A stretch of 56,504 nucleotides of DNA from Candidatus Kapaibacterium sp. (GCA_018882895.1 VERF01000009.1:1-56504); one strand, 5' to 3'; positions 1 to 11,323 are shown, counted from the first letter of the stretch. Notes: generated by a model from the letters alone, not told the origin. Translations and numbers: made by a program.

Positions 1-3000
1 ACCTGTTCCAGCAGGGATGAGCTGACCGAGGATGATGTTCTCCTTCAGTCCCAGCAGCTTGTCCATCTTGGCCGCAGCCGAGGCATCTGCAAGAACACGT
101 GTTGTCTCTTGGAAGGATGCTGCCGAGAGCCACGATTCCGTGGTGAGCGATGCCTGCGTGATACCCAAGAGAAGTGGCTCACCGATGGCTGGTTCGGCAT
201 TGCGGCTCTTAGCCCCTTGCTTGTCACCCTTCTTGAGGTCGGCATTGATCTCGCGCAGAACACGCTTGTCGATGATCTGACCAAACTTGAGCTTCGAGTC
301 GCCCGGATCGGTGACAACCACGCAACCCTTTAGGCGATCGTTCTCATCGCTGAAGCGCATACGGTCAACCTGATCACCCTCGAGGAATGACGCATCACCG
401 GAGTCGGTCACGCGAACCTTTTGGAGCATCTGGCGAACGATCACTTCGATGTGCTTGTCGTTGATCTTCACACCCTGCATGCGGTACACTTCCTGGATTT
501 CATTCACCAGGTAGGCCTGTACCTCGTTGATACCCTTGATGTGCAGAATGTCGTGCGGATTGATCGCGCCTTCCGTCAGACGGTCACCGGCACGCACGAG
601 GTCGCCCTCTTGCACAAGAACGTGACGTCCGATCGGCACTGAGTATTCGCGCTTGAGCTGTCCGTCGAGGGACGTCGTGGCGATCACGCGCGAACCACGC
701 TTCGGCTTTTCGATCGAGATGATACCGTCGATCTCGGTGACGGCTGCAGGGGCCTGAGGCGCACGAGCTTCGAAAAGCTCCGTAACGCGTGGCAGACCGC
801 CCGTAATGTCGCGCAGACGTCCGAGGTCACGTGGCATCTTCACAAGCTTGGAACCGACGGCGACAACTTCTCCGTCGTCGACAACGATCTGTGCACGCGA
901 CGGGATGATGTACGACTGGATCAGCGTGCCTTCATCGTCGACGATTTCGATCGCAGGACTCTTCGTACGGTCACGCGAATCGATAACGATCTTGGTCGTG
1001 TGACCCGTCTGCTCATCGATTGCTTCCTTGAACGTGAGGTTCGGCACAAGGTCACGGTAACGCACGCGACCGGCCTTTTCGGTGATGATCACCGAGTTGT
1101 ACGGATCCCAATCGTAGAGCGTTTCGCCCTTCTTGATTGTCTGTCCGTCCTTGACCTTGAGTTCGGCACCGTACACAACGTCGTACTTGGTGACAACGCG
1201 ATTCGAGCCCGGCTCTACGATGTTGATGACGCCGGCGCGGGAGACCACAACCTCAACGTCTTCCGTTTCACCCGGACAGCTCACCGAACGGATGGCATCG
1301 AACTGGATAAGACCGTCAAACTTGGCAAGCACAAGGCTCTGACTCATCGAGAGCGATGCCGTACCACCGGTGTGGAACGTACGGAGTGTCAGCTGCGTGC
1401 CAGGCTCACCGATCGATTGTGAAGCGATTGTTCCAACGGCTTCACCAGTGTCCACAAGCTGACCTGTGGCCATGTTGCGACCATAGCAGCGGGCGCAGAC
1501 GCCACGTCGTGATTCGCACGTCAGCACGCTGCGGATCATCGCGGCCTCAATGGGGCTGTGTTCGATCGCGTCGGCAATATCCTCGTCGATCGTCTCGCCC
1601 TTCTTGCAGTACACCTTGCCGCTGATTGGATCAACAACGTCGACAAGTGACGTGCGACCAAGAATGCGTTCCTTCAATGGCTCCTTGACGTCTTCACCAT
1701 CTTTCAGGGCGCGCATCTCAACGCCACGGATCGTTCCGCAGTCGTCTTCGGAGATCACCACGTCTTGTGCTACGTCATGCAGACGACGCGTCAGGTAACC
1801 GGCGTCGGCCGTCTTGAGAGCCGTATCGGCAAGACCCTTACGGGCACCGTGAGTCGAGATGAAGTACTCAAGGATTGTCAGACCTTCCTTGAAGTTCGAA
1901 ATGATCGGATTCTCGATCAGTTCGGCTGACGAGGCAGCGGCCGTCTTTTGAGGCTTGGCCATCAGACCGCGCATACCGGCAAGCTGACGGATCTGCTCCT
2001 TCGAGCCCCGTGCCTGCGAGTCGAGCATCATGAAGAACGTGTTGAATCCATCCTTGTTCGAGGCCAGCTCGTTATAGAGCTTGTCAGCAACACGGTTGGT
2101 GGCTGTCGACCACGTATCGATGATCTTGTTGTAGCGCTCGCCTTCGGTGATAACACCGGAGTGATAATAGTCCTCGATCTTGTCGACTTCCTTCTGTGCC
2201 CTATCAATGATCGTGGTCTTTTCAGCAGGTACCACGACGTCTGCGATCGACACGGACAAGCCGCCGCGTGTAGCGGTAAGGAAGCCCGTTTCCTTCAGCT
2301 TGTCGAGGAACTCCACTGTCTTGGCAAGACCGGCCTTACGGAAGCAGTCGGCGATCACCTGACGCAGACGCTTCTTACCGAGCATCTCGTTCATGTAACC
2401 AAGCTCGAACGGAACGATCTTGTTAAAGAGAACACGTCCGGCAGTGGTTTCGACGAGCTTGCCGCCGATGCGGACCTTGATCTTCGCATGCAGCGCGATG
2501 CGACCCGAGTTGTAACCGATCACGACTTCGTCTTCGCTGGAGAAGATCTTGCCTTCGCCCTTGACTCCACCGCGTGCCTTGGTAAGGTAATAGACACCCA
2601 GAACCATGTCCTGCGAAGGAACGGCGATTGGTTCACCGTTCTGCGTGTGCATGATATTGTGTGCCGAGAGGATCAGCAGAAGCGCTTCGAGCTGTGCTTC
2701 GTGACTCAGCGGCACGTGAACGGCCATCTGGTCACCGTCGAAGTCAGCATTGAAAGCCGTCGTCACCAATGGGTGGAGCTGAATAGCCTTGCCCTCAATG
2801 AGCTTCGGCTGGAATGCTTGGATACCCAGACGGTGAAGCGTTGGGGCGCGGTTCAACAGCACCGGATGACCGTCGATCACCGTGTCGAGAATATCCCACA
2901 CCTCGGTGGTCTTCTTTTCGACCTGCTTCTTGGCGCTCTTGACCGTCTTGCAGTGTCCGCGCTCGATGAGCTTACGGATGATAAGGGGCTTGAACAGCTC

Positions 3001-4143
3001 AACGGCCATGTCCTTCGGAAGACCGCACTCGTGCAGCTTCAGCTCGGGACCGACCACGATAACGGAACGACCCGAGTAGTCCACGCGCTTACCGAGCAGA
3101 TTCTGACGGAAGCGGCCTGTCTTACCCTTCAGCGTATCGGCAAGCGACTTGAGCGCGCGCTGCGATTCGCTGCGCACGGCGCGACGTGAGTTGTCGAAGA
3201 GGGCATCGACCGACTCTTGAAGCATACGCTTCTCATTGCGCAAAATCACCTCAGGAGCCTTGATGTCGATCAGGCGCTTGAGACGGTTATTGCGAATGAT
3301 CACCCTGCGATAGAGGTCATTAAGGTCAGAAGTTGCAAACCGGCCACCTTCAAGGGGCACCAGCGGACGCAGATCCGGTGGGATCACCGGAATGATGTCC
3401 AGCACCATCCACTCAGGACGGTTCGGCTCCTTGTGATCGGCCGAGCGGAACGCGTCGAGAATGCGCAGACGCTTGAGAACATCTGCCTTCTTGGCTTGCG
3501 ACATATCATCGCGAGCCGTCTCGCGGAGCTTGAAGTAATCCTCGTCGGCATCAACGCGACGGAGCAGTTCCTTGACGGCTTCACCACCAATGAGGGCGAT
3601 GAACTTGCGTGGGTCCTCGTCGTCCATGTTGCGTTCTTCCGGACGCAGGCTGGCGAGAACTTCCAGGTATTGCTCTTCTGTCAGAAGGTCCTTCTTCTGC
3701 AGGCCGGTCGATCCGGGTTGAACCACCACATATGATTCGTAATACACGATGCGCTCGACGTCCTTGGTCGGCATGCCGATCACGCCAGAGATCTTGCTCG
3801 GCAGTGAACGAAGGAACCAGATGTGGACCACCGGCACGGCCAGCATGATGTGACCCATGCGCTCGCGGCGGACGCTCTTTTGCGTCACTTCGACACCGCA
3901 GCGATCACACACAATGCCCTTGTATCGGATTCGCTTGTACTTACCACATGCGCACTCCCAATCGCGGATTGGGCCGAAGATCTTCTCGCAGAACAGTCCG
4001 TCCTTTTCAGGACGGAATGAGCGGTAGTTGATCGTTTCGGGCTTGGTGACCTCGCCATGCGAACGATTGAGAATGTCATCCGGTGATGAAATGCGGATCG
4101 TAATCGAGCCGTAACCGCGCTTCGGGATGTTTTGGAACTGCAT
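1..4143 (-). CDS. rpoC: RNA polymerase subunit beta' (3' end outside window)
   Basis: Largest catalytic subunit of RNA polymerase. Reading back from ATG at 4143 gives 1381 codons with no stop, so a few dozen C-terminal residues lie beyond position 1. The N-terminus [14 protein letters not shown] is followed by the zinc-ribbon cysteines (CACGKY and CDRCGVEV, roughly residues 66-90). The catalytic Mg-binding motif NADFDGDQM lies near residue 466 (2731-2753). A GGAG sits about 7 nt before the ATG. The gene starts 57 nt after the rpoB stop, the normal rpoBC arrangement, so it should be the distal gene of the ribosomal/RNA polymerase operon. Nothing unusual was seen in the part that is present. 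Confidence 0.98.
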   Translation of the reverse strand, partial: MQFQNIPKRGYGSITIRISSPDDILNRSHGEVTKPETINYRSFRPEKDGLFCEKIFGPIRDWECACGKYKRIRYKGIVCDRCGVEVTQKSVRRERMGHIMLAVPVVHIWFLRSLPSKISGVIGMPTKDVERIVYYESYVVVQPGSTGLQKKDLLTEEQYLEVLASLRPEERNMDDEDPRKFIALIGGEAVKELLRRVDADEDYFKLRETARDDMSQAKKADVLKRLRILDAFRSADHKEPNRPEWMVLDIIPVIPPDLRPLVPLEGGRFATSDLNDLYRRVIIRNNRLKRLIDIKAPEVILRNEKRMLQESVDALFDNSRRAVRSESQRALKSLADTLKGKTGRFRQNLLGKRVDYSGRSVIVVGPELKLHECGLPKDMAVELFKPLIIRKLIERGHCKTVKSAKKQVEKKTTEVWDILDTVIDGHPVLLNRAPTLHRLGIQAFQPKLIEGKAIQLHPLVTTAFNADFDGDQMAVHVPLSHEAQLEALLLILSAHNIMHTQNGEPIAVPSQDMVLGVYYLTKARGGVKGEGKIFSSEDEVVIGYNSGRIALHAKIKVRIGGKLVETTAGRVLFNKIVPFELGYMNEMLGKKRLRQVIADCFRKAGLAKTVEFLDKLKETGFLTATRGGLSVSIADVVVPAEKTTIIDRAQKEVDKIEDYYHSGVITEGERYNKIIDTWSTATNRVADKLYNELASNKDGFNTFFMMLDSQARGSKEQIRQLAGMRGLMAKPQKTAAASSAELIENPIISNFKEGLTILEYFISTHGARKGLADTALKTADAGYLTRRLHDVAQDVVISEDDCGTIRGVEMRALKDGEDVKEPLKERILGRTSLVDVVDPISGKVYCKKGETIDEDIADAIEHSPIEAAMIRSVLTCESRRGVCARCYGRNMATGQLVDTGEAVGTIASQSIGEPGTQLTLRTFHTGGTASLSMSQSLVLAKFDGLIQFDAIRSVSCPGETEDVEVVVSRAGVINIVEPGSNRVVTKYDVVYGAELKVKDGQTIKKGETLYDWDPYNSVIITEKAGRVRYRDLVPNLTFKEAIDEQTGHTTKIVIDSRDRTKSPAIEIVDDEGTLIQSYIIPSRAQIVVDDGEVVAVGSKLVKMPRDLGRLRDITGGLPRVTELFEARAPQAPAAVTEIDGIISIEKPKRGSRVIATTSLDGQLKREYSVPIGRHVLVQEGDLVRAGDRLTEGAINPHDILHIKGINEVQAYLVNEIQEVYRMQGVKINDKHIEVIVRQMLQKVRVTDSGDASFLEGDQVDRMRFSDENDRLKGCVVVTDPGDSKLKFGQIIDKRVLREINADLKKGDKQGAKSRNAEPAIGEPLLLGITQASLTTESWLSAASFQETTRVLADASAAAKMDKLLGLKENIILGQLIPAGTG

Positions 4144-4200
4144 CGTGACTCCGAGCTAAAATTCCTTGGTTGACGAATTAATGGACAGTGAACGTCAGGC

Positions 4201-7200
4201 TCAGTCGAGCTTGACATCCAGACACAGACCCTGCAGCTCGCGGATGAGAACGTTGAACGACTCTGGAATTCCAGGCGCCGGCAGGTTCTCGCCCTTGACA
4301 AGGGTCTCGTACATCTTGGCACGACCCTGCACATCGTCTGACTTCAACGTCAGCATCTCCTGCAGAGTATGCGCCGCGCCATAGGCCTCGAGCGCCCACA
4401 CTTCCATCTCCCCGAGACGCTGGCCACCGAATTGGGCCTTACCGCCAAGGGGCTGTTGCGTGATCAGCGAGTATGGTCCGATCGAACGGGCGTGGATCTT
4501 GTCTTCGACAAGGTGAGAAAGCTTCATCATGTAGATGATGCCAACCGTCACCTCATTCTCGAAGGCTTCACCCGAACGGCCGTCATACAGCACGGTCTTG
4601 CCCGTACGTGGAAGTCCGGCCTTCTCGAGATAGTCGCCCACCTGATCCCATGAAGCCCCGTCGAAGATCGGCGTGGCGAAATGGACACCCAATTCACGGC
4701 CGGCCCATCCGAGAGCTGTCTCGTAGAGCTGACCCAGATTCATACGTGAAGGCACGCCGAGCGGATTGAGGACGATATCCACCGGACGTCCGTTCGGAAG
4801 GAACGGCATGTCCTCAGTCGGCACGATCTTCGATACGATACCCTTATTACCGTGGCGACCGGCCATCTTGTCACCAACCTGAAGCTTGCGCTTCTTGGCA
4901 ACATAGACCTTGGCCATCTGCTGGATACCGGGCTGAAGCTCATCACCGGCGGCGATCTTGTTGCGCTCGATGCGGGCATCGAGAATGATCGCGTTACGGC
5001 GTGTTTCGAAGTTCTCCATGAGCTTGCGTACAAGCTTCATGATCTTCTTGTCGGCTACCCAGTCCTGCTCGAGACTGGTGTTCGATGGCAGGAAGGATCC
5101 TGCTTCGAACTTGGCCAGCATGTCCTTTGCCACCAACTTGCTTCCGCTGCGGAAAACGACCGTGTCATTGTTCGAGCGAACCCCGAGTGATGTCTCACCT
5201 TCTACAAGCTGACCGAGACGCTCAATGCAGTCGATATCCAAAGCACGAAGTGCCTGATTTTCCCGACGCGTAATCAGGTCTTGACGCTTCTTTTCTTCAA
5301 GGCGGAACTCGCTGTCACTGGTAAGGACGCGGCGAGCGAAGAGCTTGGTGTTGATGACCGTGCCCTTGAGTCCCGGAGGTGCCTTAAGCGATACGTCCTT
5401 GACGTCACCGGCCTTATCACCGAAGATGGCGCGAAGCAGCTTCTCTTCCGGCGTCGGATCGGTCTCGCCCTTCGGCGTGATCTTTCCGATCAGGATGTCT
5501 CCTTCGCGGATCTTGGCACCGATGCGGACGATTCCGCGCTCGTCGAGATCCTTGGTGGCCTCTTCGCTGACGTTCGGGATTTCGCGTGTGAATTCTTCTT
5601 CGCCGCGCTTGGTGTCGCGAACCTGAAGTGTATACTCTTCGATATGGATCGACGTGAAGACATCTTCAGCCACCATGCGCTCGCTCAGAACGATGGCGTC
5701 TTCGAAGTTGTATCCACGCCATGGCATGAAGGCAACCATCACGTTGCGTCCAAGTGCAAGCTCGCCCTTCTCGGTCGAGGCGCCGTCGATGATCGGCTGA
5801 CCCTTCTTGACGCGCTGTCCGACCGACACGATCGGCTTGTGGTTGATGCTTGTGTCTTGGTTGGTGCGATAGAACTTCTGCAGGTTGTATGTGACCGTGC
5901 GATCGCCATCGAACGAGATCAGCTTCTCATCGGCACTGCGCTTGTCATCATACACGATGCGCACAAAGTCAGCGCATACGTAATCGACCACACCATCATC
6001 CTCGGCCAGCACCAGCGCACGTGAGTCACGCGCTACGCGTGCCTCCATGCCGGTTCCAACGATCGGGGCTTCAGGACGCAGCAAAGGCACGCCCTGACGT
6101 TGCATGTTCGAGCCCATGAGCGCACGGTTGGCGTCATCGTGCTCAAGGAACGGGATCAGCGATGCAGCAGGAGATGTGATCTGGTCCGTGCTGACTTCCA
6201 TGTAGTTGACCTCGGTAGGCGCAACGACCTTGTAGTCGCCGCTGACGCGGGCCTTTACAGTGTCACCGGCGATTCGCCCCTTCTCATCCGTTGCCGTTGA
6301 AGCAGGGATGATGATCAGGCCCTCTTCCTTGTCAGCCGGAAGGAACTCTACATCCTCCGTTACCACGCCGTTGACGACCTTGTGGTACGGTGTCTCGATA
6401 AAGCCGAACTTGTTTACACGGGCATGGATGGCCAGCGAGGAGATCAGACCGATGTTCGGACCTTCCGGCGTTTCGATCGGGCAGAGGCGGCCGTAGTGCG
6501 TGTAATGAACGTCACGAACCTCAAAGCCAGCGCGCTCACGCGTCAGACCACCGGGTCCAAGGGCCGATGTACGGCGCTTGTGAGTGATCTCCGACAGCGG
6601 ATTGGTCTGGTCCATGAACTGCGACAGCTGATTTGTGCCGAAGAACTGGTTGATGACGCTTGTGATGGTGCGAGCATTGACCAGTTCGCTCGGGGTGACG
6701 TTCTCACTGTCACGCACCGAGAGGCGCTCCTTGATCGTGCGCGCCATACGCGTAAGACCAAGGTTAAAGGTCGACTCCAGCTGCTCGCCCACCGTGCGCA
6801 CGCGACGGTTGGCAAGGTGATCGATATCATCGACCGGGACCTTCGCATCACGCACATCGATGAGATACTTTACGATAGCCACGATGTCGTCGACCGTTAG
6901 CGTCGTAACATCGAGCGGCACCGTCATGGCAAGCTTTTCGTTGATGCGATAACGGCCCACGACTCCGAGATCATAGCGCTTCGGATTGAAGAAGAGCTTC
7001 TCGAGCAGGCCCCATGCCGTGTCCAGATCCGGCGGATCTGAAGAGCGGAGCTGACGATAGATGGTCTCAAGAGCGTCTTCGCGAGTGCGTGCCGTGTCCT
7101 TGGCAAGGGTCTTGGCGATGATCGGCTCGTCGTTCGGGTTCTCGTACTTGTAGACACGGATCGAATCGACCGTCGAGGCCTGAAGCGCTGTAAGCAGTGC

Positions 7201-8028
7201 TTCGTCAAGGATAAGGTCACGCTGAGCAATGATCTCGCCCGTGTTCATATCCACCGCATCAGCTGCGATCCGACGGCCAAGGTGCTCGTCGGCGAGCTTC
7301 TTGACCGGGACGTCTGCTGAAAGGTCGAAGAGATTCAACAGGTCTTCGTCGCTTGAGTACCCGAGGGCACGAAGCAGCGTCGTTACAGGGAACTTCTTCT
7401 TGCGATCGATGTAGGCATACATCACATCATGGATGTCGGTCGTGAATTCGACCCACGATCCCTTGAACGGAATGATGCGCGCCGAGAAGATCTTCGTGCC
7501 GTTCGGGTGAATCGCCTCATCAAAGAAGCAACCCGGCGAACGGTGCAGCTGAGCAACGATGACCCGCTCAGCACCGTTGATGATGAACGTGCCGCGAGGG
7601 GTCATGGCAGGGATCTGACCGAGGTATACCTCTTGGTCGATCGCCTCAATGTAGTCTTCCGATGACGGATCGGCCTTCGACGAAAGGCGAAGCTTCGCCT
7701 TCAGCGTCTTGGCGTACGTCAGCTCACGTTCGCGACATTCTTCTTCAGAGTACTTGGGCTTTTCGACGAAGTACTCAAGGAAGCTCAACTCGTACACGCC
7801 TGAGTTGTCCTCGATCGGGAAGTTGCTTTCAAATGCCCGCTGAAGGCCGATGAAGCGGCGATCGGTGATGGCAACGTCCTCTTGGAGAAACTCGTGGAAG
7901 GAATCGATCTGGATCCCGAGTAGATCCGGATATGTCGATTCCGACTCGATCTTTCCGAACGAGACGCGCTCGCGCACCCGTTGTAGCGGGAGCGTGTACA
8001 ATGCTGTTTCTGAGTTCAAACCATTCAT
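4201..8028 (-). CDS. rpoB: RNA polymerase subunit beta
   Basis: Second catalytic subunit of RNA polymerase, 1275 aa, full length for the family. The rifampicin pocket (about residues 463-490) reads FGTNQLSQFMDQTNPLSEI followed by THKRRTSALGPGG. The positions equivalent to E. coli Q513, D516, H526 and S531 keep the sensitive residues. The C-terminal clamp region (GGQRLGEMEVWALEAYGAA) is intact. It lies 176 nt after rplL, and that gap holds two strong hairpins; rpoC follows 57 nt later. The operon order is rplK-rplA-rplJ-rplL-rpoB-rpoC. Confidence 0.99.
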   Translation of the reverse strand: MNGLNSETALYTLPLQRVRERVSFGKIESESTYPDLLGIQIDSFHEFLQEDVAITDRRFIGLQRAFESNFPIEDNSGVYELSFLEYFVEKPKYSEEECRERELTYAKTLKAKLRLSSKADPSSEDYIEAIDQEVYLGQIPAMTPRGTFIINGAERVIVAQLHRSPGCFFDEAIHPNGTKIFSARIIPFKGSWVEFTTDIHDVMYAYIDRKKKFPVTTLLRALGYSSDEDLLNLFDLSADVPVKKLADEHLGRRIAADAVDMNTGEIIAQRDLILDEALLTALQASTVDSIRVYKYENPNDEPIIAKTLAKDTARTREDALETIYRQLRSSDPPDLDTAWGLLEKLFFNPKRYDLGVVGRYRINEKLAMTVPLDVTTLTVDDIVAIVKYLIDVRDAKVPVDDIDHLANRRVRTVGEQLESTFNLGLTRMARTIKERLSVRDSENVTPSELVNARTITSVINQFFGTNQLSQFMDQTNPLSEITHKRRTSALGPGGLTRERAGFEVRDVHYTHYGRLCPIETPEGPNIGLISSLAIHARVNKFGFIETPYHKVVNGVVTEDVEFLPADKEEGLIIIPASTATDEKGRIAGDTVKARVSGDYKVVAPTEVNYMEVSTDQITSPAASLIPFLEHDDANRALMGSNMQRQGVPLLRPEAPIVGTGMEARVARDSRALVLAEDDGVVDYVCADFVRIVYDDKRSADEKLISFDGDRTVTYNLQKFYRTNQDTSINHKPIVSVGQRVKKGQPIIDGASTEKGELALGRNVMVAFMPWRGYNFEDAIVLSERMVAEDVFTSIHIEEYTLQVRDTKRGEEEFTREIPNVSEEATKDLDERGIVRIGAKIREGDILIGKITPKGETDPTPEEKLLRAIFGDKAGDVKDVSLKAPPGLKGTVINTKLFARRVLTSDSEFRLEEKKRQDLITRRENQALRALDIDCIERLGQLVEGETSLGVRSNNDTVVFRSGSKLVAKDMLAKFEAGSFLPSNTSLEQDWVADKKIMKLVRKLMENFETRRNAIILDARIERNKIAAGDELQPGIQQMAKVYVAKKRKLQVGDKMAGRHGNKGIVSKIVPTEDMPFLPNGRPVDIVLNPLGVPSRMNLGQLYETALGWAGRELGVHFATPIFDGASWDQVGDYLEKAGLPRTGKTVLYDGRSGEAFENEVTVGIIYMMKLSHLVEDKIHARSIGPYSLITQQPLGGKAQFGGQRLGEMEVWALEAYGAAHTLQEMLTLKSDDVQGRAKMYETLVKGENLPAPGIPESFNVLIRELQGLCLDVKLD

Positions 8029-8118
8029 GGAGACAGCTCCTGACGGCTAGTAAAAAGTTCTGTTTCGTTCTGATGGTCGAAATGACATCACGCTGACACC
8101 TGTTTCAACCGTCAGAAC

Positions 8119-8136
8119 GCCCCCTTGCAAGGGGCT
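8119..8136. repeat. Inverted pair of the dispersed word AGCCCC(C)TTG
   Basis: GCCCCCTTG is followed at once by CAAGGGGCT, an almost perfect palindrome in the rplL-rpoB gap. Each half is a copy of the short word that recurs across the window (see findings). As RNA it would form a GC-rich stem. Uptake sequences of Neisseria and Pasteurellaceae also occur as inverted pairs in such positions; the parallel is only an inference. Confidence 0.6.
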
Positions 8137-8153
8137 TTCTATTTACGACAACG

Positions 8154-8181
8154 CCCGAGACGGCATTTCTGCCGCCTCGGG
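8154..8181 (-). terminator. Hairpin between rplL and rpoB, possible attenuator
   Basis: CCCGAG-A-CGGCA, loop TTTC, TGCCG-C-CTCGGG: eleven paired bases with one internal A-C mismatch, starting about 24 nt after the rplL stop. No U-tract follows in the direction of transcription, so complete termination is unlikely. In E. coli the same gap carries a partial terminator and RNase III site that set the ratio of L7/L12 to RpoBC. A similar role here is inference. Confidence 0.5.
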
Positions 8182-8204
8182 GCTGTTCAACTGCACTTGT
8201 TCAA

Positions 8205-8585
8205 TTACTTGAGCGTGACCTTGGCGCCGGCTTCCTCAAGCTTCTTCTTGAGGGCATCTGCGTCTGCCTTGGCAACGCCTTCCTTGACGAGCTTTGGTGC
8301 GCCTTCAACCAGGTCCTTAGCTTCCTTGAGACCAAGACCCGTGACTTCACGAACCACCTTGATGACGTTGAGCTTCTGAGCTCCGCCTTCGGTGAGTTCG
8401 ACGTCGAACTCAGTCTTCTCTTCGGCTGCGGCTGCTGGAGCTGCTCCAGGAGCGACACCGGCGACCATCATAGGAGCTGCGGCCGATACACCGAACTTGT
8501 CTTCAAGGGCCTTCTTGAGATCAGCTGCCTCAACGAGGGTGAGGTTTCCGATCTTCTCAACGAGTTCTTCAACGATTGCTGACAT
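8205..8585 (-). CDS. rplL: Ribosomal protein bL12 (L7/L12)
   Basis: Stalk protein that recruits translation GTPases, 126 aa, normal length. The N-terminal dimerisation helices ([20 protein letters not shown]) lead into an Ala/Gly-rich hinge near residues 40-55. The conserved C-terminal domain ends in [14 protein letters not shown]. It follows rplJ by 87 nt, as in most bacteria. Confidence 0.99.
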   Translation of the reverse strand: MSAIVEELVEKIGNLTLVEAADLKKALEDKFGVSAAAPMMVAGVAPGAAPAAAAEEKTEFDVELTEGGAQKLNVIKVVREVTGLGLKEAKDLVEGAPKLVKEGVAKADADALKKKLEEAGAKVTLK

Positions 8586-8672
8586 TGGATTTCTCCACGA
8601 ATGAATGATGAATGTTCCGATTGTGATGGATGGTGACGCGCCCCTTCGGAAGCGTCACGCCTTGGCCAACCC

Positions 8673-9197
8673 TTAGGCGGCCTTCTTCTTTGCGACCTCT
8701 TCGATGATCGATGCCACGTCCCGCATGACGGCATTCAGGCTGCCAACGATACCCGTGATCGGGGCGTTGATGCTTCCCATAATGCCGGCAATGAGGTCCT
8801 CGCGCGTCGGAAGTTCCGACACCTGCTTGAGCTGCGTTGGGCCGAAGTACATGCCTTCGACGACAGCGACCTTGAGACGAGGCTTTTCGAGCTTCTCAAA
8901 GTGCTGACGGATCACCTTCGCAGGGGCAACAGGATCGCTCGATCCGAGGATCATCGCCGTCTGACCTGCCAACTTCGTGTCTTCGATCTCGTAGCCACCG
9001 ACCTCAGCCAGAGCACGCACCAAAAGGGTATTCTTGGCTACCCTCATAGTGATTCCCTTTGCACGCAGATCACGGCGAAACGCCTGATCCTGTGCGACTG
9101 TCATGCCGGTGAAATCCACGAAATACAGACCCGAGCCGTTGCGGATCATCTCCGCCAATTCGGCGACGACTGCCTGCTTTTGTTCTTTCGTGATCAT
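8673..9197 (-). CDS. rplJ: Ribosomal protein uL10
   Basis: Base of the L12 stalk, 174 aa. It begins MITKEQKQAVVAELAEMI and has the family signature LYFVDFTGMTV near residues 24-35. The C-terminal helix that binds L12 dimers is present. It is preceded by a structured leader (9226-9263) that could be the L10-L12 autoregulatory site. Confidence 0.98.
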   Translation of the reverse strand: MITKEQKQAVVAELAEMIRNGSGLYFVDFTGMTVAQDQAFRRDLRAKGITMRVAKNTLLVRALAEVGGYEIEDTKLAGQTAMILGSSDPVAPAKVIRQHFEKLEKPRLKVAVVEGMYFGPTQLKQVSELPTREDLIAGIMGSINAPITGIVGSLNAVMRDVASIIEEVAKKKAA

Positions 9198-9225
9198 AAC
9201 CTTGTTGATTGTTAGAGTCGCCGAT

Positions 9226-9263
9226 CCGTCAACCTGTCAAAGACAGTGTTAGAAGCGTGACGG
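9226..9263 (-). promoter_or_regulatory. Structured rplJ leader, candidate L10-L12 binding site
   Basis: In the rplA-rplJ gap, an outer CCGTCA/TGACGG stem encloses an inner CTGTC-TTT-GACAG hairpin. In many bacteria L10(L12)4 represses translation by binding a kinked leader at this location. The location and stem support the call; the consensus was not tested. Confidence 0.45.
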
Positions 9264-9290
9264 TTCGACTGTTGCGTAATAGGTTCGGAA

Positions 9291-9989
9291 TTATTGGTCG
9301 GCACCGACGGACTTCGCATCAACGCGAACGGCCGGGCCCATCGTTGAACTGAACGTGATGCTCTTGACATACTTACCCTTTGAAGAGGCAGGCTTCGAGC
9401 GCACGACTGTGCCAACGAATGTTTGGAGGTTTTCCAGCAGCTTGTCGGTAGAGAAAGAGCACTTGCCAACAGCAGCATGAATGTTACCTGCCTTGTCGAC
9501 GCGGAACTCGATCTTACCTGCCTTGACCTCGGCAACGGCCTTGGCAACGTCAAACGTCACCGTGCCGCTCTTCGGGTTCGGCATCAGGCCGCGAGGACCA
9601 AGCACGCGACCAAGCTTTCCGACCTCGCCCATCACGTCCGGTGTGGCAATGATGATGTCGATGTCTGCCCAGCCCCCTTGCAGCTTCTCAATGTAGTCGG
9701 AGAAGCCGGCGTAATCAGCTCCCGCATCGAGAGCCTCCTTGTCCTTTGGTGCCTTGGCGATGACCAGCACGCGCACCGTCTTTCCCGTGCCGTGTGGTAG
9801 AGCCACCGTGCCGCGAACCAGCTGATCGGCCTTGCGAGGATCGACGCCGAGGTTCATCGCAACGTCGAATGACTCGTCGAACTTTGCCGTGGCGTTCTGC
9901 TTGACCAGCTCAACGGCCTTCTTGATGTCAAAAGACTGAGTGCCGTCAAACGACTTGGCGGCCTTTGTAAAACGCTTCCCTTGTGCCAT
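9291..9989 (-). CDS. rplA: Ribosomal protein uL1
   Basis: L1 protuberance protein, 232 aa. ATG at 9989 ([18 protein letters not shown]) is chosen over the upstream in-frame ATG at 10016. It matches the family N-terminus, and an AAAGGAT purine stretch lies about 10 nt ahead. The signature [12 protein letters not shown] is present near residues 132-143. It sits between rplK and rplJ. Confidence 0.98.
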   Translation of the reverse strand: MAQGKRFTKAAKSFDGTQSFDIKKAVELVKQNATAKFDESFDVAMNLGVDPRKADQLVRGTVALPHGTGKTVRVLVIAKAPKDKEALDAGADYAGFSDYIEKLQGGWADIDIIIATPDVMGEVGKLGRVLGPRGLMPNPKSGTVTFDVAKAVAEVKAGKIEFRVDKAGNIHAAVGKCSFSTDKLLENLQTFVGTVVRSKPASSKGKYVKSITFSSTMGPAVRVDAKSVGADQ

Positions 9990-10084
9990 GGAAGGATATC
10001 CTTTCGTGTTGTGCAAGCGGCACCGCAGCGCGGCACCTCCAACAGTGGTTTGAGTTCGTGAAAGTTGTTCGAGAAGGGGGCTTC

Positions 10085-10510
10085 TCAGTCTTGGACCGTG
10101 ATCCCCATCGAGCGGGCCGTACCGGCGATCATGCTGATCGCACTCTCTTCGGTGTGACAGTTCAGATCCTGCATCTTGATCTTGGCGATCTCTGCAAGCT
10201 GAGCACGGTTGACCTTGCCAACCTTGTCACGATGAGGTGCGGCCGATCCCTTGTCGAGTCCGGCAGCCTTGATCAGAAGCACTGGGGCCGGAGGCGACTT
10301 TATCTCGAACGTAAAGCTCTTGTCACTGAAGAACGTGACGAGCACTGGCAGGATCATGCCCGGCTGCTTGGCCGACTTGGCATTGAACTGCTTGACGAAT
10401 TCCATACCTGCAAGACCGCGCTGACCGAATGCCGGTCCTACTGGCGGTGCCATCGTGGCTTCTCCAGCCTTGAGCTGGAGCTTGAAGGTACCCATGACCT
10501 TTTTTGCCAT
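10085..10510 (-). CDS. rplK: Ribosomal protein uL11
   Basis: GTPase-centre protein, 141 aa, normal length. [20 protein letters not shown] and [11 protein letters not shown] are diagnostic. The C-terminal RNA-binding domain ends [11 protein letters not shown] short inverted repeat, GAGAAG-GGGG-CTTCTC (10071-10086), overlaps the stop codon and contains a copy of the dispersed word. Confidence 0.99.
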   Translation of the reverse strand: MAKKVMGTFKLQLKAGEATMAPPVGPAFGQRGLAGMEFVKQFNAKSAKQPGMILPVLVTFFSDKSFTFEIKSPPAPVLLIKAAGLDKGSAAPHRDKVGKVNRAQLAEIAKIKMQDLNCHTEESAISMIAGTARSMGITVQD

Positions 10511-10565
10511 GTCAAATTTCCTTTCGTGGTCTGCGGCAGGTGTTGCCTGCCTCCCACATCATGTG

Positions 10566-11126
10566 TTAATGATTCTCGATCTCTACCTGATGGAAGTCCA
10601 ATTCGATCGGCGTCTTACGCCCAAGAATTCCAACTTCCACCTTCAGCTTTTGCTTCTCTACGTTGACTTCCTTTACCGTGCCGTTGAAGTTGGCGAACGG
10701 TCCGTCGATCACCTTCACCGGGTCGCCCTCACGGAACGACGTCTCGGCAGTAGTGATGTCCTTTCGCTCCTCAACTCGGCCAAGAATACGGTCGACCTCT
10801 TCCTTCTGCAGTGGCTGCGGCCCGGAGGTCGTGCCGGCAAACGAAACGATCGAAGGAAGCGACAGAATGATGTCGCGAACTCGGGTATCAAGAGACACTT
10901 CGATCAGAATGTAACCGGGTAGGAAATTCTTCACTCGCGTGCGACGCTTTCCCGACCTGACCTCGAAGACCGTCTCGGTGGGGATGATCACGCTAAGAAC
11001 GCGGTTCTCAAGACCAAGTCGCGTCATCTCGTTCTCGATGGCAGTCTTCACCCGAGCTTCATGGCCGGTGAAGACCCGCAAGGCGTACCAGCGAGGTTCT
11101 GGAAGTTGTAGTGCGACGTCGGACAT
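10566..11126 (-). CDS. nusG: Transcription termination/antitermination factor NusG
   Basis: Couples RNA polymerase to Rho or the ribosome, 186 aa. ATG at 11126 (MSDVALQLPEPRWYALRVFT) is chosen because it begins just before the NGN domain. The longer reading from 11351 would overlap secE in another frame. The NGN signature RWYALRVFTGHE is followed by a C-terminal KOW motif (GDPVKVIDGPFANFNGTVKE). It starts 14 nt after the secE stop. Confidence 0.97.
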   Translation of the reverse strand: MSDVALQLPEPRWYALRVFTGHEARVKTAIENEMTRLGLENRVLSVIIPTETVFEVRSGKRRTRVKNFLPGYILIEVSLDTRVRDIILSLPSIVSFAGTTSGPQPLQKEEVDRILGRVEERKDITTAETSFREGDPVKVIDGPFANFNGTVKEVNVEKQKLKVEVGILGRKTPIELDFHQVEIENH

Positions 11127-11140
11127 CGTGGCTATCCCAA

Positions 11141-11323
11141 TCAATAAATGAACTCGAGCAGGAAGACCACTCCGCGGTCGATCGCAAACACCAGTGCTGC
11201 AAAGACCAGACACGTGGCTACGACCACCATGGTGCTCTCTCTGAGCTGCTCCTGCGTCGGCCAGGAGACCTTCTTCATCTCCTTGCTGACGTCCGAGAAA
11301 AATCCCCGAATCGAATCGATCAT
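11141..11323 (-). CDS. secE: Preprotein translocase subunit SecE
   Basis: Small stabilising subunit of the SecYEG channel, 60 aa with a single transmembrane helix. The amphipathic helix contains FFSDVSKEMKKVSWPTQEQL with the family motif KKVSWPT. The membrane segment VVVATCLVFAALVFAI follows. The secE-nusG pair is the usual arrangement. Confidence 0.97.
   Translation of the reverse strand: MIDSIRGFFSDVSKEMKKVSWPTQEQLRESTMVVVATCLVFAALVFAIDRGVVFLLEFIY

Noticed and set aside
1948-3189. 413-codon plus-strand frame opposite rpoC
   Set aside because: Antisense shadow of a well-conserved gene; low-complexity translation rich in His, Asp, Val and Leu, with no promoter or ribosome site.
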